Below, piece by piece: positions 8,940-18,472 of a DNA stretch of 64,000 nt. The position numbers and the translations under genes are program-made. The number at the start of each line of letters is the position of its first letter. Within the stretch, counting starts at the first letter, position 1. Source of the DNA: Desulfitobacterium dichloroeliminans LMG P-21439 (GTDB lineage Bacteria; Bacillota; Desulfitobacteriia; Desulfitobacteriales; Desulfitobacteriaceae); the NCBI RefSeq assembly GCF_000243135.2, contig NC_019903.1:782001-846000 (forward strand), given 5' to 3'. Below the pieces are notes generated by a model. It was given only the letters and a program-made list of their open reading frames with translations, did no database searches and was not told the origin of the DNA.

Positions 8940-9340
8940 GGTATAAAAGTTAACACATGTGAAAGAATGCGTTCTCTATACCGGTAGGCATAGTAAATAA
9001 CTCAAGCTGTACATTTAGTGAAGTGCGCGATTATACGTAAATGAAAATCCGAACTCTGCTGACGAGAAGGAAACGGAGACAAAAGCGTAGCATTGGTTGG
9101 CGCGGAGATGGAGTAATGAATACCTTTATAACGTGTTGGGGCTCTTCCGGGACTGTAAAGTCCATCCCCTTAAAATGTAGGGCATTTCGATGGAATTGTA
9201 TACCACTCGATAGGTCGCATAACTCTTATGATGAAGGTTACGGGGTGAGCTGCTTGAGGGGAAACTTCACGAGCAGTTATGGGGAGGGGCAGGAAACTGG
9301 TCGTAATCGAACCCGCGCCACTCTTTTGCCGACAGTTGTT
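8940..9340 (+). mobile_element. Group II intron remnant without a reverse transcriptase
   Basis: The 3' part carries a good domain V (9247-9280). The upstream few hundred bases have no convincing gene and read like structured intron RNA, but the 5' end and domain VI cannot be placed with confidence. No reverse transcriptase/maturase gene lies between here and the BREX genes, so this is either an ORF-less intron or a deletion remnant. The boundaries given are approximate. Confidence 0.5.
9247..9280 (+). ncRNA. Group II intron domain V hairpin
   Basis: A 34-base segment matches the domain V layout position by position: GAGC at the 5' end with the catalytic AGC, a first stem strand TGCTTG, a GAAA tetraloop at the expected position, a two-base bulge, and the closing strand GAGCAGTT. 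The paired strands TGCTTG..../....GAGCA differ from the common CCGTATG/CGTACGG consensus but covary. Confidence 0.75.
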
Positions 9341-9924
9341 CCTTAAATGGCTCAAGTGGTTTTTCTATTTTTCATAGACTAGATTTTCCCGCTTTATCGG
9401 GTGCGAAACTTAAATATATTTGATTTCACAGCAAAAACCTCTATGTAATTCATATAATGAGAAGGAGGTTCATCCTGTTAAGTCGAATTAGAAAATATAA
9501 AAGGGGAATAAATTAAAAAGCAAAGATAAAAATGAACTTTCTTGGTAGATGTTGAAGTTGAAGATGATCCAAATAGTATTAAAAGAAGCAGTAATAATTA
9601 TTGGTGGCAAAGAGGATGAATTATCTATTTTAATCTTAACTACTTCTTAGCCTCCACGTGATCCTCCCTCTAATTATGATTGATTCAATATCTAATAGAT
9701 GTAAAATGGAAGATACGACTAGACCCTCCAATTGAGGTCACTGAAGAACCAGGAGTTTTGATGGGGCACCTAATTGCAAATTCGTCAAAATGAAGAATTT
9801 TGGAGAATTCAAAGGGTCGAGTACAGAAAAAAGTACGTCTGCGGTGATTATAGGGAGCTGGAACTGAACGTTTCAGAGACCGGGAAAGAATTTGACCCGG
9901 CAATCCATGATGTTTTCCGGGAAA
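9341..9924. other. AT-rich stretch with degenerate coding traces, no intact gene
   Basis: Between the intron remnant and the BREX promoter I find only short frames. One fragment, from an AGGAGG-like site at 9463, breaks up within a few codons. Another near 9550-9625 reads VDVEVEDDPNSIKRSSNNYWWQRG then stops. A 61-codon frame at 9774-9959 has no convincing ribosome site, and the next promoter lies inside it. This looks like decayed sequence at an insertion boundary. Confidence 0.5.
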
Positions 9925-9955
9925 TTGACAGTTTACAAGAGATATTTGCTATAAT
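9925..9955 (+). promoter_or_regulatory. Probable promoter of the BREX operon
   Basis: TTGACA (9925-9930) and TATAAT (9950-9955) are separated by 19 bases, with an extended -10 TGC directly before TATAAT. The predicted transcript start near 9962 is only about 10 bases before the first ATG at 9973. Confidence 0.65.
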
Positions 9956-9972
9956 TTGAATCAATAATAAAA

Positions 9973-11871
9973 ATGGATGGTGACGTAGGAACTGTGAACT
10001 ATGTAAACGGAAAGAAATTGATAGTGCGTAGCACAGCAAAACACCCAGGGTTGCTTTCTGAGTGGACATTAGATGATGTTCCTGCTTTGTGTGCATTTAA
10101 AAATGACCTTTCGAATGACCAACCTGCAAGAAGTGCCGCCGACAATATTATTCGTTGCTTGGAAAACGGTGTTCAGCCAAATTGGATTCCTAGCGAAATA
10201 AGAGGGGAATTGCCAATACCACCTAGAAATATTGAAGCGAAAAAGCATTGCAATTCAGATGAAGTACGCTACGTGGATTTTGACCATCCCGAGATGTGTT
10301 CGGACTGTAATCCTCTGACTTGCTCAATAAATGGCGAGAGCATTCCTGTCGGAAATTGGCGTGACTTATTGGTGACGCTCATAGAAAAGTTTTTGGATGA
10401 GCAGAATGATAAAATTGCTGAGTTGTTCGAGAAACCTTTGCATTTGAGAAGGCGGCGACCATTTCTATTAAATGAGAAGCCAAATGGAGCAGCAAGACAA
10501 ATTTCAACAGGGCATTGGGTATATGTCAATCTTAATATAGCAAGCCTTGTAGACTTAATAGGAAAACTTTGCAGACATTGTGGTGTTAATCTGATCGATG
10601 TCGAAATTACATACACACCGAAGTTGAACAGCGGTTTTATCTATACTAAGTCCAACCGCAGCAGTGATTCGTCCGTGTTAGCTCGGCAGCATATACGGGC
10701 AACTTTTCGAGAATGGTTGACAAAGCAATATCCAGATTGGAGTCCAAACACGATTAAAATGCACGAATCGGACGCTTACTATTTGAATAATAATGACCGC
10801 GGGATAACGCTTGCAGAAGCTTTAATAAACGATGACGGCATTCAGGAAGCGTATGCCGCAATAAAAAAGTATTTTACATTTAATCCCACGCAGACGAATA
10901 GACCCGCGATGTCGGCACAAGGCTATACCCGTTCTTTGACGATGCTCAAGGATTTTCTGTCCGAGCATTTTCCTGAACTACTGAGCATAGATGCGAAAGA
11001 ACAAGCAAACGTACCATCAAATGTAATAACCGTACTTGCAGAAGATTACACTCACGGTTTTCGTTTTGACACCACAGCAATACGCTTACTCTCCGACAAG
11101 TCTGGCATTGATATAGACGTTGCCATTCAGAACGCTTTGAAAAGGTCGATGTTTCATCGGAATGACGATGTTTATTTCTTACTTGATACAGTCTCCGAAG
11201 CTAATGTACGTGAAGAAATTGTCGATATTGCAGACAGTCTATTGGACGATTACGGCTGTTTTGAGGTATCGGAACTTTATAACATTTTTCATAATAACCT
11301 TAATGAAAAATGCATTCGAAACGCAGATGACTTTGAAAGTCTTTATGATTTTATTCGCAAAGGTGATATCCGCACAGTGTCGTTTTATGGAATAAGGATT
11401 GCCCGTCCAGGGAATGTACGCAGCGTACATGAATCACTTGAGGAACTCATATCAAAAATAATTGAATTCATCCGAGACGAAGTCGGCGGCGTGGTCAGCG
11501 TGGATGATTTGCGCGTTAAGTTTCGTGCCTTTTCAGCGGATTTTCTTAGCAAGGTAATAAAAGATTATGCCGAGGAACTTGTAAAAACCGAAATCAACGG
11601 GATTGGATGTTATCAGACCCTTGACTCGCTGGGATTATCTGACGAGTTTGAGGATGTGCTTGCTGAAACGCTGAACCATCTGGCTGAACTCGACGTCACA
11701 CCATCCGATGAAGCCATACATACGGCGTTAAGCCTTGCAATGGGGGTCAATTTTAAAGCCGAATATAACTTGCTTGACGAAAAAACCTACAGGCGCTTAA
11801 TTGCCTTTTACTATAAAGCCGAACCTCCCCGAGAATGGAAAGGCGGTATATTCGCGGAGGTATCGAATTAA
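9973..11871 (+). CDS. Unknown protein, first gene of the BREX type 4 operon
   Basis: A 632-residue protein I cannot name. Around residues 110-215 it has INGESIPVGNWRDLLVTLIEKFL and GHWVYVNLNIASLVDLIGKL, resembling a poorly characterised module I recall from restriction and defence proteins. A middle segment (RATFREWLTKQYPDWSPNTIKMHESD) and a C-terminal region with winged-helix-like periodicity follow. The N-terminus has several Cys (HPEMCSDCNPLTC) that could bind metal. Its stop overlaps the next start as TAATG, so it is translationally coupled to BrxP. No good ribosome site precedes the ATG; GTG at 9994 is an alternative start. A role in target recognition or in the modification complex is speculation. 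Confidence 0.75.
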   Translation: MDGDVGTVNYVNGKKLIVRSTAKHPGLLSEWTLDDVPALCAFKNDLSNDQPARSAADNIIRCLENGVQPNWIPSEIRGELPIPPRNIEAKKHCNSDEVRYVDFDHPEMCSDCNPLTCSINGESIPVGNWRDLLVTLIEKFLDEQNDKIAELFEKPLHLRRRRPFLLNEKPNGAARQISTGHWVYVNLNIASLVDLIGKLCRHCGVNLIDVEITYTPKLNSGFIYTKSNRSSDSSVLARQHIRATFREWLTKQYPDWSPNTIKMHESDAYYLNNNDRGITLAEALINDDGIQEAYAAIKKYFTFNPTQTNRPAMSAQGYTRSLTMLKDFLSEHFPELLSIDAKEQANVPSNVITVLAEDYTHGFRFDTTAIRLLSDKSGIDIDVAIQNALKRSMFHRNDDVYFLLDTVSEANVREEIVDIADSLLDDYGCFEVSELYNIFHNNLNEKCIRNADDFESLYDFIRKGDIRTVSFYGIRIARPGNVRSVHESLEELISKIIEFIRDEVGGVVSVDDLRVKFRAFSADFLSKVIKDYAEELVKTEINGIGCYQTLDSLGLSDEFEDVLAETLNHLAELDVTPSDEAIHTALSLAMGVNFKAEYNLLDEKTYRRLIAFYYKAEPPREWKGGIFAEVSN

Positions 11872-14255
11872 TGTACTCTTACGTTTGGGATAAAAAAACT
11901 GGTGGTTATTTGCTAACCACGCAGATAGGCAAGTTCGTTGCCAACGAAATACGCCCGGTATTTGCGCCTGAACTCTCGTTGACAGGACTGGGCAGATTCT
12001 TTGAATATGATCGGCGTGAAACCCGCCCTCTTTTGTGGGCGCAGAAAAATGTCTACTTGAAAAACGGCGAAAAAATTGCACAGCTTAACAATACACAGTA
12101 CGGCAAGCCGTTGAACATCCAGGTCTTTTTCGAGGGCAAGCTTAAACTCGAACCAGTGGACGTTGCGTCAATGGTTACCGCAAACGCCGACATTATGGAT
12201 ATCGTTGTGGCTGATGCGAAACGCCGCACAAAGGAACTTTATGACGCAGATATCGGACGTTGCGATATCGCCTATATTGCGTTTTCCGGTGGCAAAGATT
12301 CTGTTGCGCTCCTTGACCTATGCCATCGAGTCCTACCGCTCTCCGTACCCGTTATTTTCAGTGACACGGATATGGAACTGCCAGACACTTATAAAGTTTG
12401 GGAGGAAATCCAAACCCGCTACCCAGAGAGAGAGTTTATTTGCGCGAGAGCGGGAACGTCCGCGCTTGAAAACTGGCGGACATTTGCCCCACCATCGCGA
12501 ACGATTCGGTGGTGCTGTTCCGTCCACAAAAGCACGCCCGCACTTATGTGTCTGAAATATAAACTACACAAGGCGGCGGTTAGGGTTATGGCATTTGTAG
12601 GAGTGAGGGGCGACGAAAGTTACAGTCGTTCCTTTTACGAAGACGCTAAGGATGGCGCAAAAAATGCTTCCCAACTAAACCGCATGCCGATTTTGGACTG
12701 GGGAGCACACGAGTTGTGGCTGTATATACTCGCTAACGATTTGCTAGTGAATTGTGCGTACAAAAAAGGTCTAACCCGCGTTGGTTGCCTGATGTGTCCC
12801 GAATCGTCTGAGAAGTACGAATGGTTTGTGGACAAGGCTTATCCTCGGCTGTTGAAACCTTACAACGATATTATAATTAGCACAAGCTCAAAAAGTTTTA
12901 AGACAGCAGAAGAACAAATAGAATTTATCGGAAGCCTAAATTGGCAAGCTCGAAAAAATGGACTCATTCTTAGAGACACAATTACAAATCCACTTGAAGT
13001 AGGCGCGGGTCTAAAAACCACATTCCAAAGTCCGCATTTTTTAAAGGATTTGTTCTACGAATGGATTAAGACACTTGGTATGGTTGTTAAGGAACGTGAA
13101 ACAGACCGTCAGAGATTGAAATTGCCGAACACGCTTGATGACGGAATACTCTTTAGTTATTATGCGCCCTATACAGGCGGAGGCACTGTAACGTTTGAGT
13201 TTCGCTCCAAGGAAGAACAGGCTTCGTTATTGCCAGTCTTACGCTCTTTTTTGCGTAAAGTATCGGCGTGTGTTGTTTGCCGAAGCTGTGAAGCTGAATG
13301 TCCTGTTGGAGCAATGAGTGTTAAGGACAATAAACTTAAAATCAGCGCAACAAAATGTATAAAGTGTCGCAAGTGCTACAATTCGGACAACAATTATTGT
13401 TGGAGGTATAAGTCTATGTTTAAGCCAGAAACCGAAAAGAACAACGTAATGCGCAGCATTGCGAACTATGAAAATTTCGGGTTGCGCGAAAAAGGGAATT
13501 ACTTGTGGGTTTCAACTCTGGTTGAATTAGGCGATAAGTTTTTCCCTTGGCACGAAAATCACCCGCTCGGTAAGAATATGGTGAAGTCTGCGGCCCGAAT
13601 TTGGTTCACACAAGCGGGGCTTATTTTCGCAAATGATAAGAAACCTACAATACTTGTAGAACTGTTCCGGAAATTCGGTGGGGCTTCATCGCTCGGTTGG
13701 GAATATATTTGGCTTACGCTCGCAAACAATGCCATTTTGATAAAGTGGTTCATAACATCTACAGAAATCGGAACCACATACACTATTGAACAGTTGGTAA
13801 GGATGCTGTCTGAAAGTAATCCAACTCTCGGTAAATCTACAATAGATGGCGGACTTAATGCTCTGAAAGATATGCTCAGTAAATCCCCTCTCGGCGGCGA
13901 AGGTGCGGTGACCCTCCCTGAAATGAAAGGGCGTACAGTGGTTAGCCTCACCCGAGAATCTAAAGATGTGCACCCGCTCACGCTCCTCTACGGTTTGTAC
14001 CTCATTGCTAACAAAGCCGAGCGCGGGAGCTTTACCGTGCGCGAATTGATGACGGCAGATATAGAGTCTACCTTTGTTTCGCCGCTCGTTGCTTTTGGTA
14101 TTACTCCGGATACATTTAAAAAACAGTGCGAAGGCTTACGAAGTAAATACCCGGACTATATTTCCACCACGTTCACGCACGGCAACGACGGGCTTGAGGT
14201 TTTTCAGAACAGATATACCATAGAAGACATAATCTCGCTTGCATTGGGGGAGTAG
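11871..14255 (+). CDS. brxP: BrxP: PAPS-reductase-like protein with ferredoxin and DUF4007-like domains (BREX type 4)
   Basis: A 794-residue multidomain protein. After an N-terminal region of about 120 residues comes a PP-loop/PAPS-reductase-like ATP pyrophosphatase domain with SGGKDS at 139-144, the same fold as DndC, which acts in DNA phosphorothioation. Then a dicluster ferredoxin segment: CVVCRSCEAECP, and a second set CIKCRKC with the last Cys seven residues later. The C-terminal 270 residues (NYENFGLREKGNYLW, HPLGKNMVKSAARIWFTQAGLI) look like DUF4007. BrxP replaces the methylase PglX in type 4 BREX. The ATG at 11871 is preferred over 11835 because GGAGG precedes it and TAATG couples it to the upstream stop. 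Sulfur modification of DNA is inferred from the DndC relationship. Confidence 0.88.
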   Translation: MYSYVWDKKTGGYLLTTQIGKFVANEIRPVFAPELSLTGLGRFFEYDRRETRPLLWAQKNVYLKNGEKIAQLNNTQYGKPLNIQVFFEGKLKLEPVDVASMVTANADIMDIVVADAKRRTKELYDADIGRCDIAYIAFSGGKDSVALLDLCHRVLPLSVPVIFSDTDMELPDTYKVWEEIQTRYPEREFICARAGTSALENWRTFAPPSRTIRWCCSVHKSTPALMCLKYKLHKAAVRVMAFVGVRGDESYSRSFYEDAKDGAKNASQLNRMPILDWGAHELWLYILANDLLVNCAYKKGLTRVGCLMCPESSEKYEWFVDKAYPRLLKPYNDIIISTSSKSFKTAEEQIEFIGSLNWQARKNGLILRDTITNPLEVGAGLKTTFQSPHFLKDLFYEWIKTLGMVVKERETDRQRLKLPNTLDDGILFSYYAPYTGGGTVTFEFRSKEEQASLLPVLRSFLRKVSACVVCRSCEAECPVGAMSVKDNKLKISATKCIKCRKCYNSDNNYCWRYKSMFKPETEKNNVMRSIANYENFGLREKGNYLWVSTLVELGDKFFPWHENHPLGKNMVKSAARIWFTQAGLIFANDKKPTILVELFRKFGGASSLGWEYIWLTLANNAILIKWFITSTEIGTTYTIEQLVRMLSESNPTLGKSTIDGGLNALKDMLSKSPLGGEGAVTLPEMKGRTVVSLTRESKDVHPLTLLYGLYLIANKAERGSFTVRELMTADIESTFVSPLVAFGITPDTFKKQCEGLRSKYPDYISTTFTHGNDGLEVFQNRYTIEDIISLALGE

Positions 14256-14258
14256 AGA

Positions 14259-17200
14259 ATGAAATACTATTCGGACTATTTTGTAGTCCCGCAGGACTAC
14301 AAAGCGAATATGACCCGCGAGGCAATTAATGAGACGCAAGAGACGTGGCTCAACTTTTACCCGCACAAGAAATTCGCGGAATTTCTTGAAACTTTGCTTG
14401 ACGGGTTTAAGAGCAATCTTTCAACGTGGTTGTATGGAAACTATGGCACAGGCAAAAGCAATGCTGCACTCGTAACGCAAAAGCTGTTTATGGACGATGC
14501 TGAACGAGTTCATAGCTGGTTTAGGAGTTGTGCTGATGCGCTCTCCGATCGAGAAGCACTCGAAAAAGACTTGTTTGCTCATCGGAATGAAGGAACGTTT
14601 GTCGTTTATGACTACAACGCGTCCGGTGTTGGCCCGAAAGAGGATTTTCTTGTCCGCTTGGAAAAAGGTATTGTTGCTACGCTGAGAGAGCGAGGCCTGA
14701 CCGTACCGGCGAAAGCGAACCTTGACAGTATAATTGAACGGCTAAAACGCGAGGCTGATCATTTTTTTACAACGCGCGATTCAATCCAAAGCGAACTCGC
14801 CTATCTACATACCGGTATTACTACAGTTGAGCAACTTACTGAATTGTTAAATAAGGAGCATAAAACTGCAGATGCTCCAACTAGGCTGTTAGGCGATGTG
14901 CAAAGGGTATTCCATGAAGACTCCATCTTTCTTAACATTGATGTGCCAACATTTAGAAAATGGGTTGCTGCAATCTTGCTTGAAAACAATTTATCGCGCA
15001 TCGTCTATATTTTTGACGAGTTTTCGGAGTTTATTGACGAGAACAGAGCACATTTAAAGACTTTTGAGGATGTAACGGAAAACCCCGGCATAAATCACTT
15101 TTTCCTTGTTCCGGTTACTCATCTTGAAATCACGGCGTTTGTAGCTGAGGGCTCTGAAAACGCACAAAGGTCAAAAGACCGCTTTTATCGCCGCAAGTTA
15201 CAGATGCCCAACGATACTGCATTTCGCCTTGCCGCCCATGCGATGAAGCCATTGGCAGACCCCGAGACGGACCCGATATCTGTCGCAGAATGGAAAACTG
15301 AAAAAGACAATCTCTATAGTGCAATATCGGATATTGCAGGGTATTTCAATACTACCGATCCTTCTTCAGAGGATTATGTTAGCCGCCAATCGTTTTATGA
15401 CGTACTGCCGATACATCCTATGGCAGCATTTTTATTGAAATTTCTATCAGAATCGACGCGGTCGGGTCAGAGAAGTATTTTTGATTACCTTAAAGGAAGC
15501 GCTAACGGACGTGAGTTCCAAGATTTTATCCGCACGGCAGGACCGAGCGTTGCAAATAAGCAATTTTTAACTGTGGATTACTTGTGGAAGTATTTCATAG
15601 ATCGTGAGGATTTGGGAATTAACGAAGAGATTACGTCCATCCGTTCGGAATATGAGCGCATAAAGAATCGCGAGTTTTCCAATCAAACGAATGACGCTAC
15701 GGAAATTCGTGTTCTCAAAGCGGTATTGTTATTCTGCCTACTTGACAGACTTAATCCAGATGGACATGAGCGATTAAGGCCAACTGTAACAAACATCGAA
15801 CTGTCTTTCAGAGGGGACGGCGCGCTTGTCAACGTTGGAGAAATTGTGAAAGATTTGGCAGAAGATAGACACTGTTTCTCAGTCGTGAACGGTCACATCG
15901 AATTGTTTGCCACATCTGTAGGCGGGGCGGATTTACAAAAGAAAATAGCAGAACAAGAAAATAAATTCCACGACTTGCTATCCCCAAAAGTTGCGTCAAT
16001 GCTTGAAGAACACACAAAAAGCACAAGGGCATCTCACTCAGCCCATCGCTTTGAAATTCGCGTCTCAGATGCAATTCATACAACACTGACAAATATCACC
16101 TCTTCTGTAAGAGATAGATATAGCGTTGGACTAAATAAGGATAACGCTTCTGTTTGTCTATGGTTTGTTATAGCCAGAAATGAAAAGGAACAGCTTGAAA
16201 TAACTGAAAAAATAAAAAGCATTCTTTCTCATCTCCATGACCACCGTGTACTGATGTTTACTTTTCCGACACTTTCGTTCTGTCACAACAATGTGAATTT
16301 ATGGAATGATTACATACGGCAGTATGCTCAGTATTTGCTCGAAAACGACGGCGGAGCGAAGACCCAGATTAAAAATTCCTATGAACGATTGGAGCGCGAA
16401 TGGTTTGATGAAATAAAGAAACAAAGCACAATCATTAAGATGCATTCTATTCAATCCGGGCAAGTTGTGTCCTCAGACACTTATTGGAGTGCTTTTAAGC
16501 AACGTATCTCAGATTATGTTCGCAAGACATTACCGAATTGTGTTGATTACTTAACACAATATATATCGGCATTCGATATTCGTGGTTTGAAGGAATGGGC
16601 ATTGTCGGGAATACAATTTGATAACTATGCAGGAAAAAGCAAACAGCTTATTAACATTTTCAAAGCACAGAGTATTACTGATGATGAAAATTGGTTTGCA
16701 CAGAACCCCAAACACCCCCTGTCCGAAATTCACGCGCTATTTGAAAAGAAAATTGCAAACAGCATTGGCAAAGGCGGTCAACTTTCCGTTCGTAGGGTGT
16801 ATATTGAGTTACAACGCGCTCCGTTTGGCATGCGTTACAATGCTCTCAGCGCCTTTGTCCTCGGCTTTACTCTCCGCAATATTCTTACGAAAAACTTTCA
16901 GTGGACTGACGGCAAACTTACACGCCCACTTGATGCGGACACGCTTGCTGAAATTATTGAATCCGTAGTCAAAAACGACGGGAATGAAAATATGAAAGGC
17001 GAAAAAGTGATTTGTCGTCTATCTAAAGAAGACAAAGCTTTTATTGAAAAGGCGCCGCAAATGTTTGGCGTTTCCTCAATTGCAGATGCGACTATTGAGA
17101 TTGTTCTTGGACAAATTCAGAACAGCATACAGGACATGTCCGGGCGCGTACCGCTGTGGGTTTTACCAGAATATATCCGTTCTGTCAGTGAGGAAAAAGC

Positions 17201-18467
17201 AGACAAGATTGAGGAGATTTTGAATAACGTATGTATAGCGTTTTCCACCAGTTCGAAAGGCAAAACAGAGGAACGTTCAAACGCGGTTAGAGATGTTGGT
17301 ACGGCTATTTTAGAATGCCCAGATATTGTAGATGTAATCGCAGACTATATCAAGTCAGAAAATTTTGTAACGGCTTTTGACCTTTATATTGATAAGACGA
17401 ACTTAGCACTTGCCGAACTTGCGAAACGCATCGGCGATGTCTCCCACGGATACAGCCGCGCCATACGGGAAAAAGCTAGTGAGGCGGCGGGATGGCTATG
17501 GAAACAGGCTGACATCAGCAAAGAAGTCGACGAAATGTTCTGCGAGTATGAAGTAATAGAACTTGCAAAGCCGTTACTAGGCTTTACGGACTTTATACCG
17601 TATAAGCACGTATTTGAGGCGTTGCGTTCAGCCATTATGCAGACAAACTGCCTGCCCAAGTCGATGATTGTTACCGCATATCCTGCGCTTTCGATGTTTT
17701 TGTCAGTATTGCAGCAAAGCGGTTCAGTATACGATATCAAGTCCGCACTATTACAGTATTCAGAAATCATAGCAAAGCTGTTCTTTGATTCAACAAAAGC
17801 AGAAGCGCTTGAAATTGTGAAAAAACGCTTGAATGGCGCGGAGATTTCTAATGATGAATTGCGCGACATACTTGGTGGTATGCCAAGTGGGTTCGGTTTG
17901 GATGAACCCACGTTTCTAAACGGTCTACGCGCCAAAATTGAGGATAATGCCAAGCAATCCGTTGTTTCCAAGCTCAAAGCTGAATGGTTACGACTATCCT
18001 CAGGCGTAAAAACACCATTTGAATGGGCCTTAAGTAATGGAATTCCAGCTCGTTTTCTACTTGGTGGATTACCACAAAGCGACGATATCCTCAAAGCTAT
18101 AGAGCAGCCTGAAACTTTCGCGGCGGCAAAACTTGCGGAACTGCTTGACACTCTCCAAGAGATAACTCCGCCGAGCATAGTGGAATGCCAACAAGCATTT
18201 CTTGCGGAAACTGTACCGACGCGGTATGCAAAATTTAATATCAGCCTCGCCTCTCTCCTTGAATTTTTGCGTGAGATATACGGCAAACAGCCGAACTTCT
18301 GGTCGAAGCAGCCGGACATTTCAGAGTTTATCCGTAGCCAATATAAAGGAATGCTCGCGCCACAGGTTGCAGAAAAAATCCGCAACCAGTCTTCTGATGA
18401 ACTGAAGCAAAAGCTTCTCCTATTAGCACAGGAAAACGCAGAATTAGGATTGTTGTTTTGGGAGTGA
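14259..18467 (+). CDS. brxC: BrxC/PglY-type ATPase (BREX)
   Basis: A 1402-residue P-loop ATPase. The Walker A motif GNYGTGKS lies at 60-67, preceded by a characteristic N-terminal segment (YFVVPQDYKANMTREAINETQETWLNFYPHKKF, of which only the pattern matters). A Walker B-like IVYIFDEFSEF lies near residue 250. The rest is long and largely helical. PglY/BrxC proteins are a core part of all BREX systems and probably form a large ATP-driven complex with PglZ. It starts 3 bases after brxP and ends 5 bases before pglZ. A long reverse-strand frame over its 3' third is a shadow. Confidence 0.9.
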   Translation: MKYYSDYFVVPQDYKANMTREAINETQETWLNFYPHKKFAEFLETLLDGFKSNLSTWLYGNYGTGKSNAALVTQKLFMDDAERVHSWFRSCADALSDREALEKDLFAHRNEGTFVVYDYNASGVGPKEDFLVRLEKGIVATLRERGLTVPAKANLDSIIERLKREADHFFTTRDSIQSELAYLHTGITTVEQLTELLNKEHKTADAPTRLLGDVQRVFHEDSIFLNIDVPTFRKWVAAILLENNLSRIVYIFDEFSEFIDENRAHLKTFEDVTENPGINHFFLVPVTHLEITAFVAEGSENAQRSKDRFYRRKLQMPNDTAFRLAAHAMKPLADPETDPISVAEWKTEKDNLYSAISDIAGYFNTTDPSSEDYVSRQSFYDVLPIHPMAAFLLKFLSESTRSGQRSIFDYLKGSANGREFQDFIRTAGPSVANKQFLTVDYLWKYFIDREDLGINEEITSIRSEYERIKNREFSNQTNDATEIRVLKAVLLFCLLDRLNPDGHERLRPTVTNIELSFRGDGALVNVGEIVKDLAEDRHCFSVVNGHIELFATSVGGADLQKKIAEQENKFHDLLSPKVASMLEEHTKSTRASHSAHRFEIRVSDAIHTTLTNITSSVRDRYSVGLNKDNASVCLWFVIARNEKEQLEITEKIKSILSHLHDHRVLMFTFPTLSFCHNNVNLWNDYIRQYAQYLLENDGGAKTQIKNSYERLEREWFDEIKKQSTIIKMHSIQSGQVVSSDTYWSAFKQRISDYVRKTLPNCVDYLTQYISAFDIRGLKEWALSGIQFDNYAGKSKQLINIFKAQSITDDENWFAQNPKHPLSEIHALFEKKIANSIGKGGQLSVRRVYIELQRAPFGMRYNALSAFVLGFTLRNILTKNFQWTDGKLTRPLDADTLAEIIESVVKNDGNENMKGEKVICRLSKEDKAFIEKAPQMFGVSSIADATIEIVLGQIQNSIQDMSGRVPLWVLPEYIRSVSEEKADKIEEILNNVCIAFSTSSKGKTEERSNAVRDVGTAILECPDIVDVIADYIKSENFVTAFDLYIDKTNLALAELAKRIGDVSHGYSRAIREKASEAAGWLWKQADISKEVDEMFCEYEVIELAKPLLGFTDFIPYKHVFEALRSAIMQTNCLPKSMIVTAYPALSMFLSVLQQSGSVYDIKSALLQYSEIIAKLFFDSTKAEALEIVKKRLNGAEISNDELRDILGGMPSGFGLDEPTFLNGLRAKIEDNAKQSVVSKLKAEWLRLSSGVKTPFEWALSNGIPARFLLGGLPQSDDILKAIEQPETFAAAKLAELLDTLQEITPPSIVECQQAFLAETVPTRYAKFNISLASLLEFLREIYGKQPNFWSKQPDISEFIRSQYKGMLAPQVAEKIRNQSSDELKQKLLLLAQENAELGLLFWE

Positions 18468-18472
18468 TTACT

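Noticed and set aside
9041-9346. 101-codon forward frame in the intron remnant
   Set aside because: It runs through domain V and is Arg-rich without a ribosome site; structured intron RNA explains it better.
9774-9959. 61-codon frame before the BREX operon as a small gene
   Set aside because: It has no good ribosome site, no recognised family, and the operon's own promoter lies inside it.
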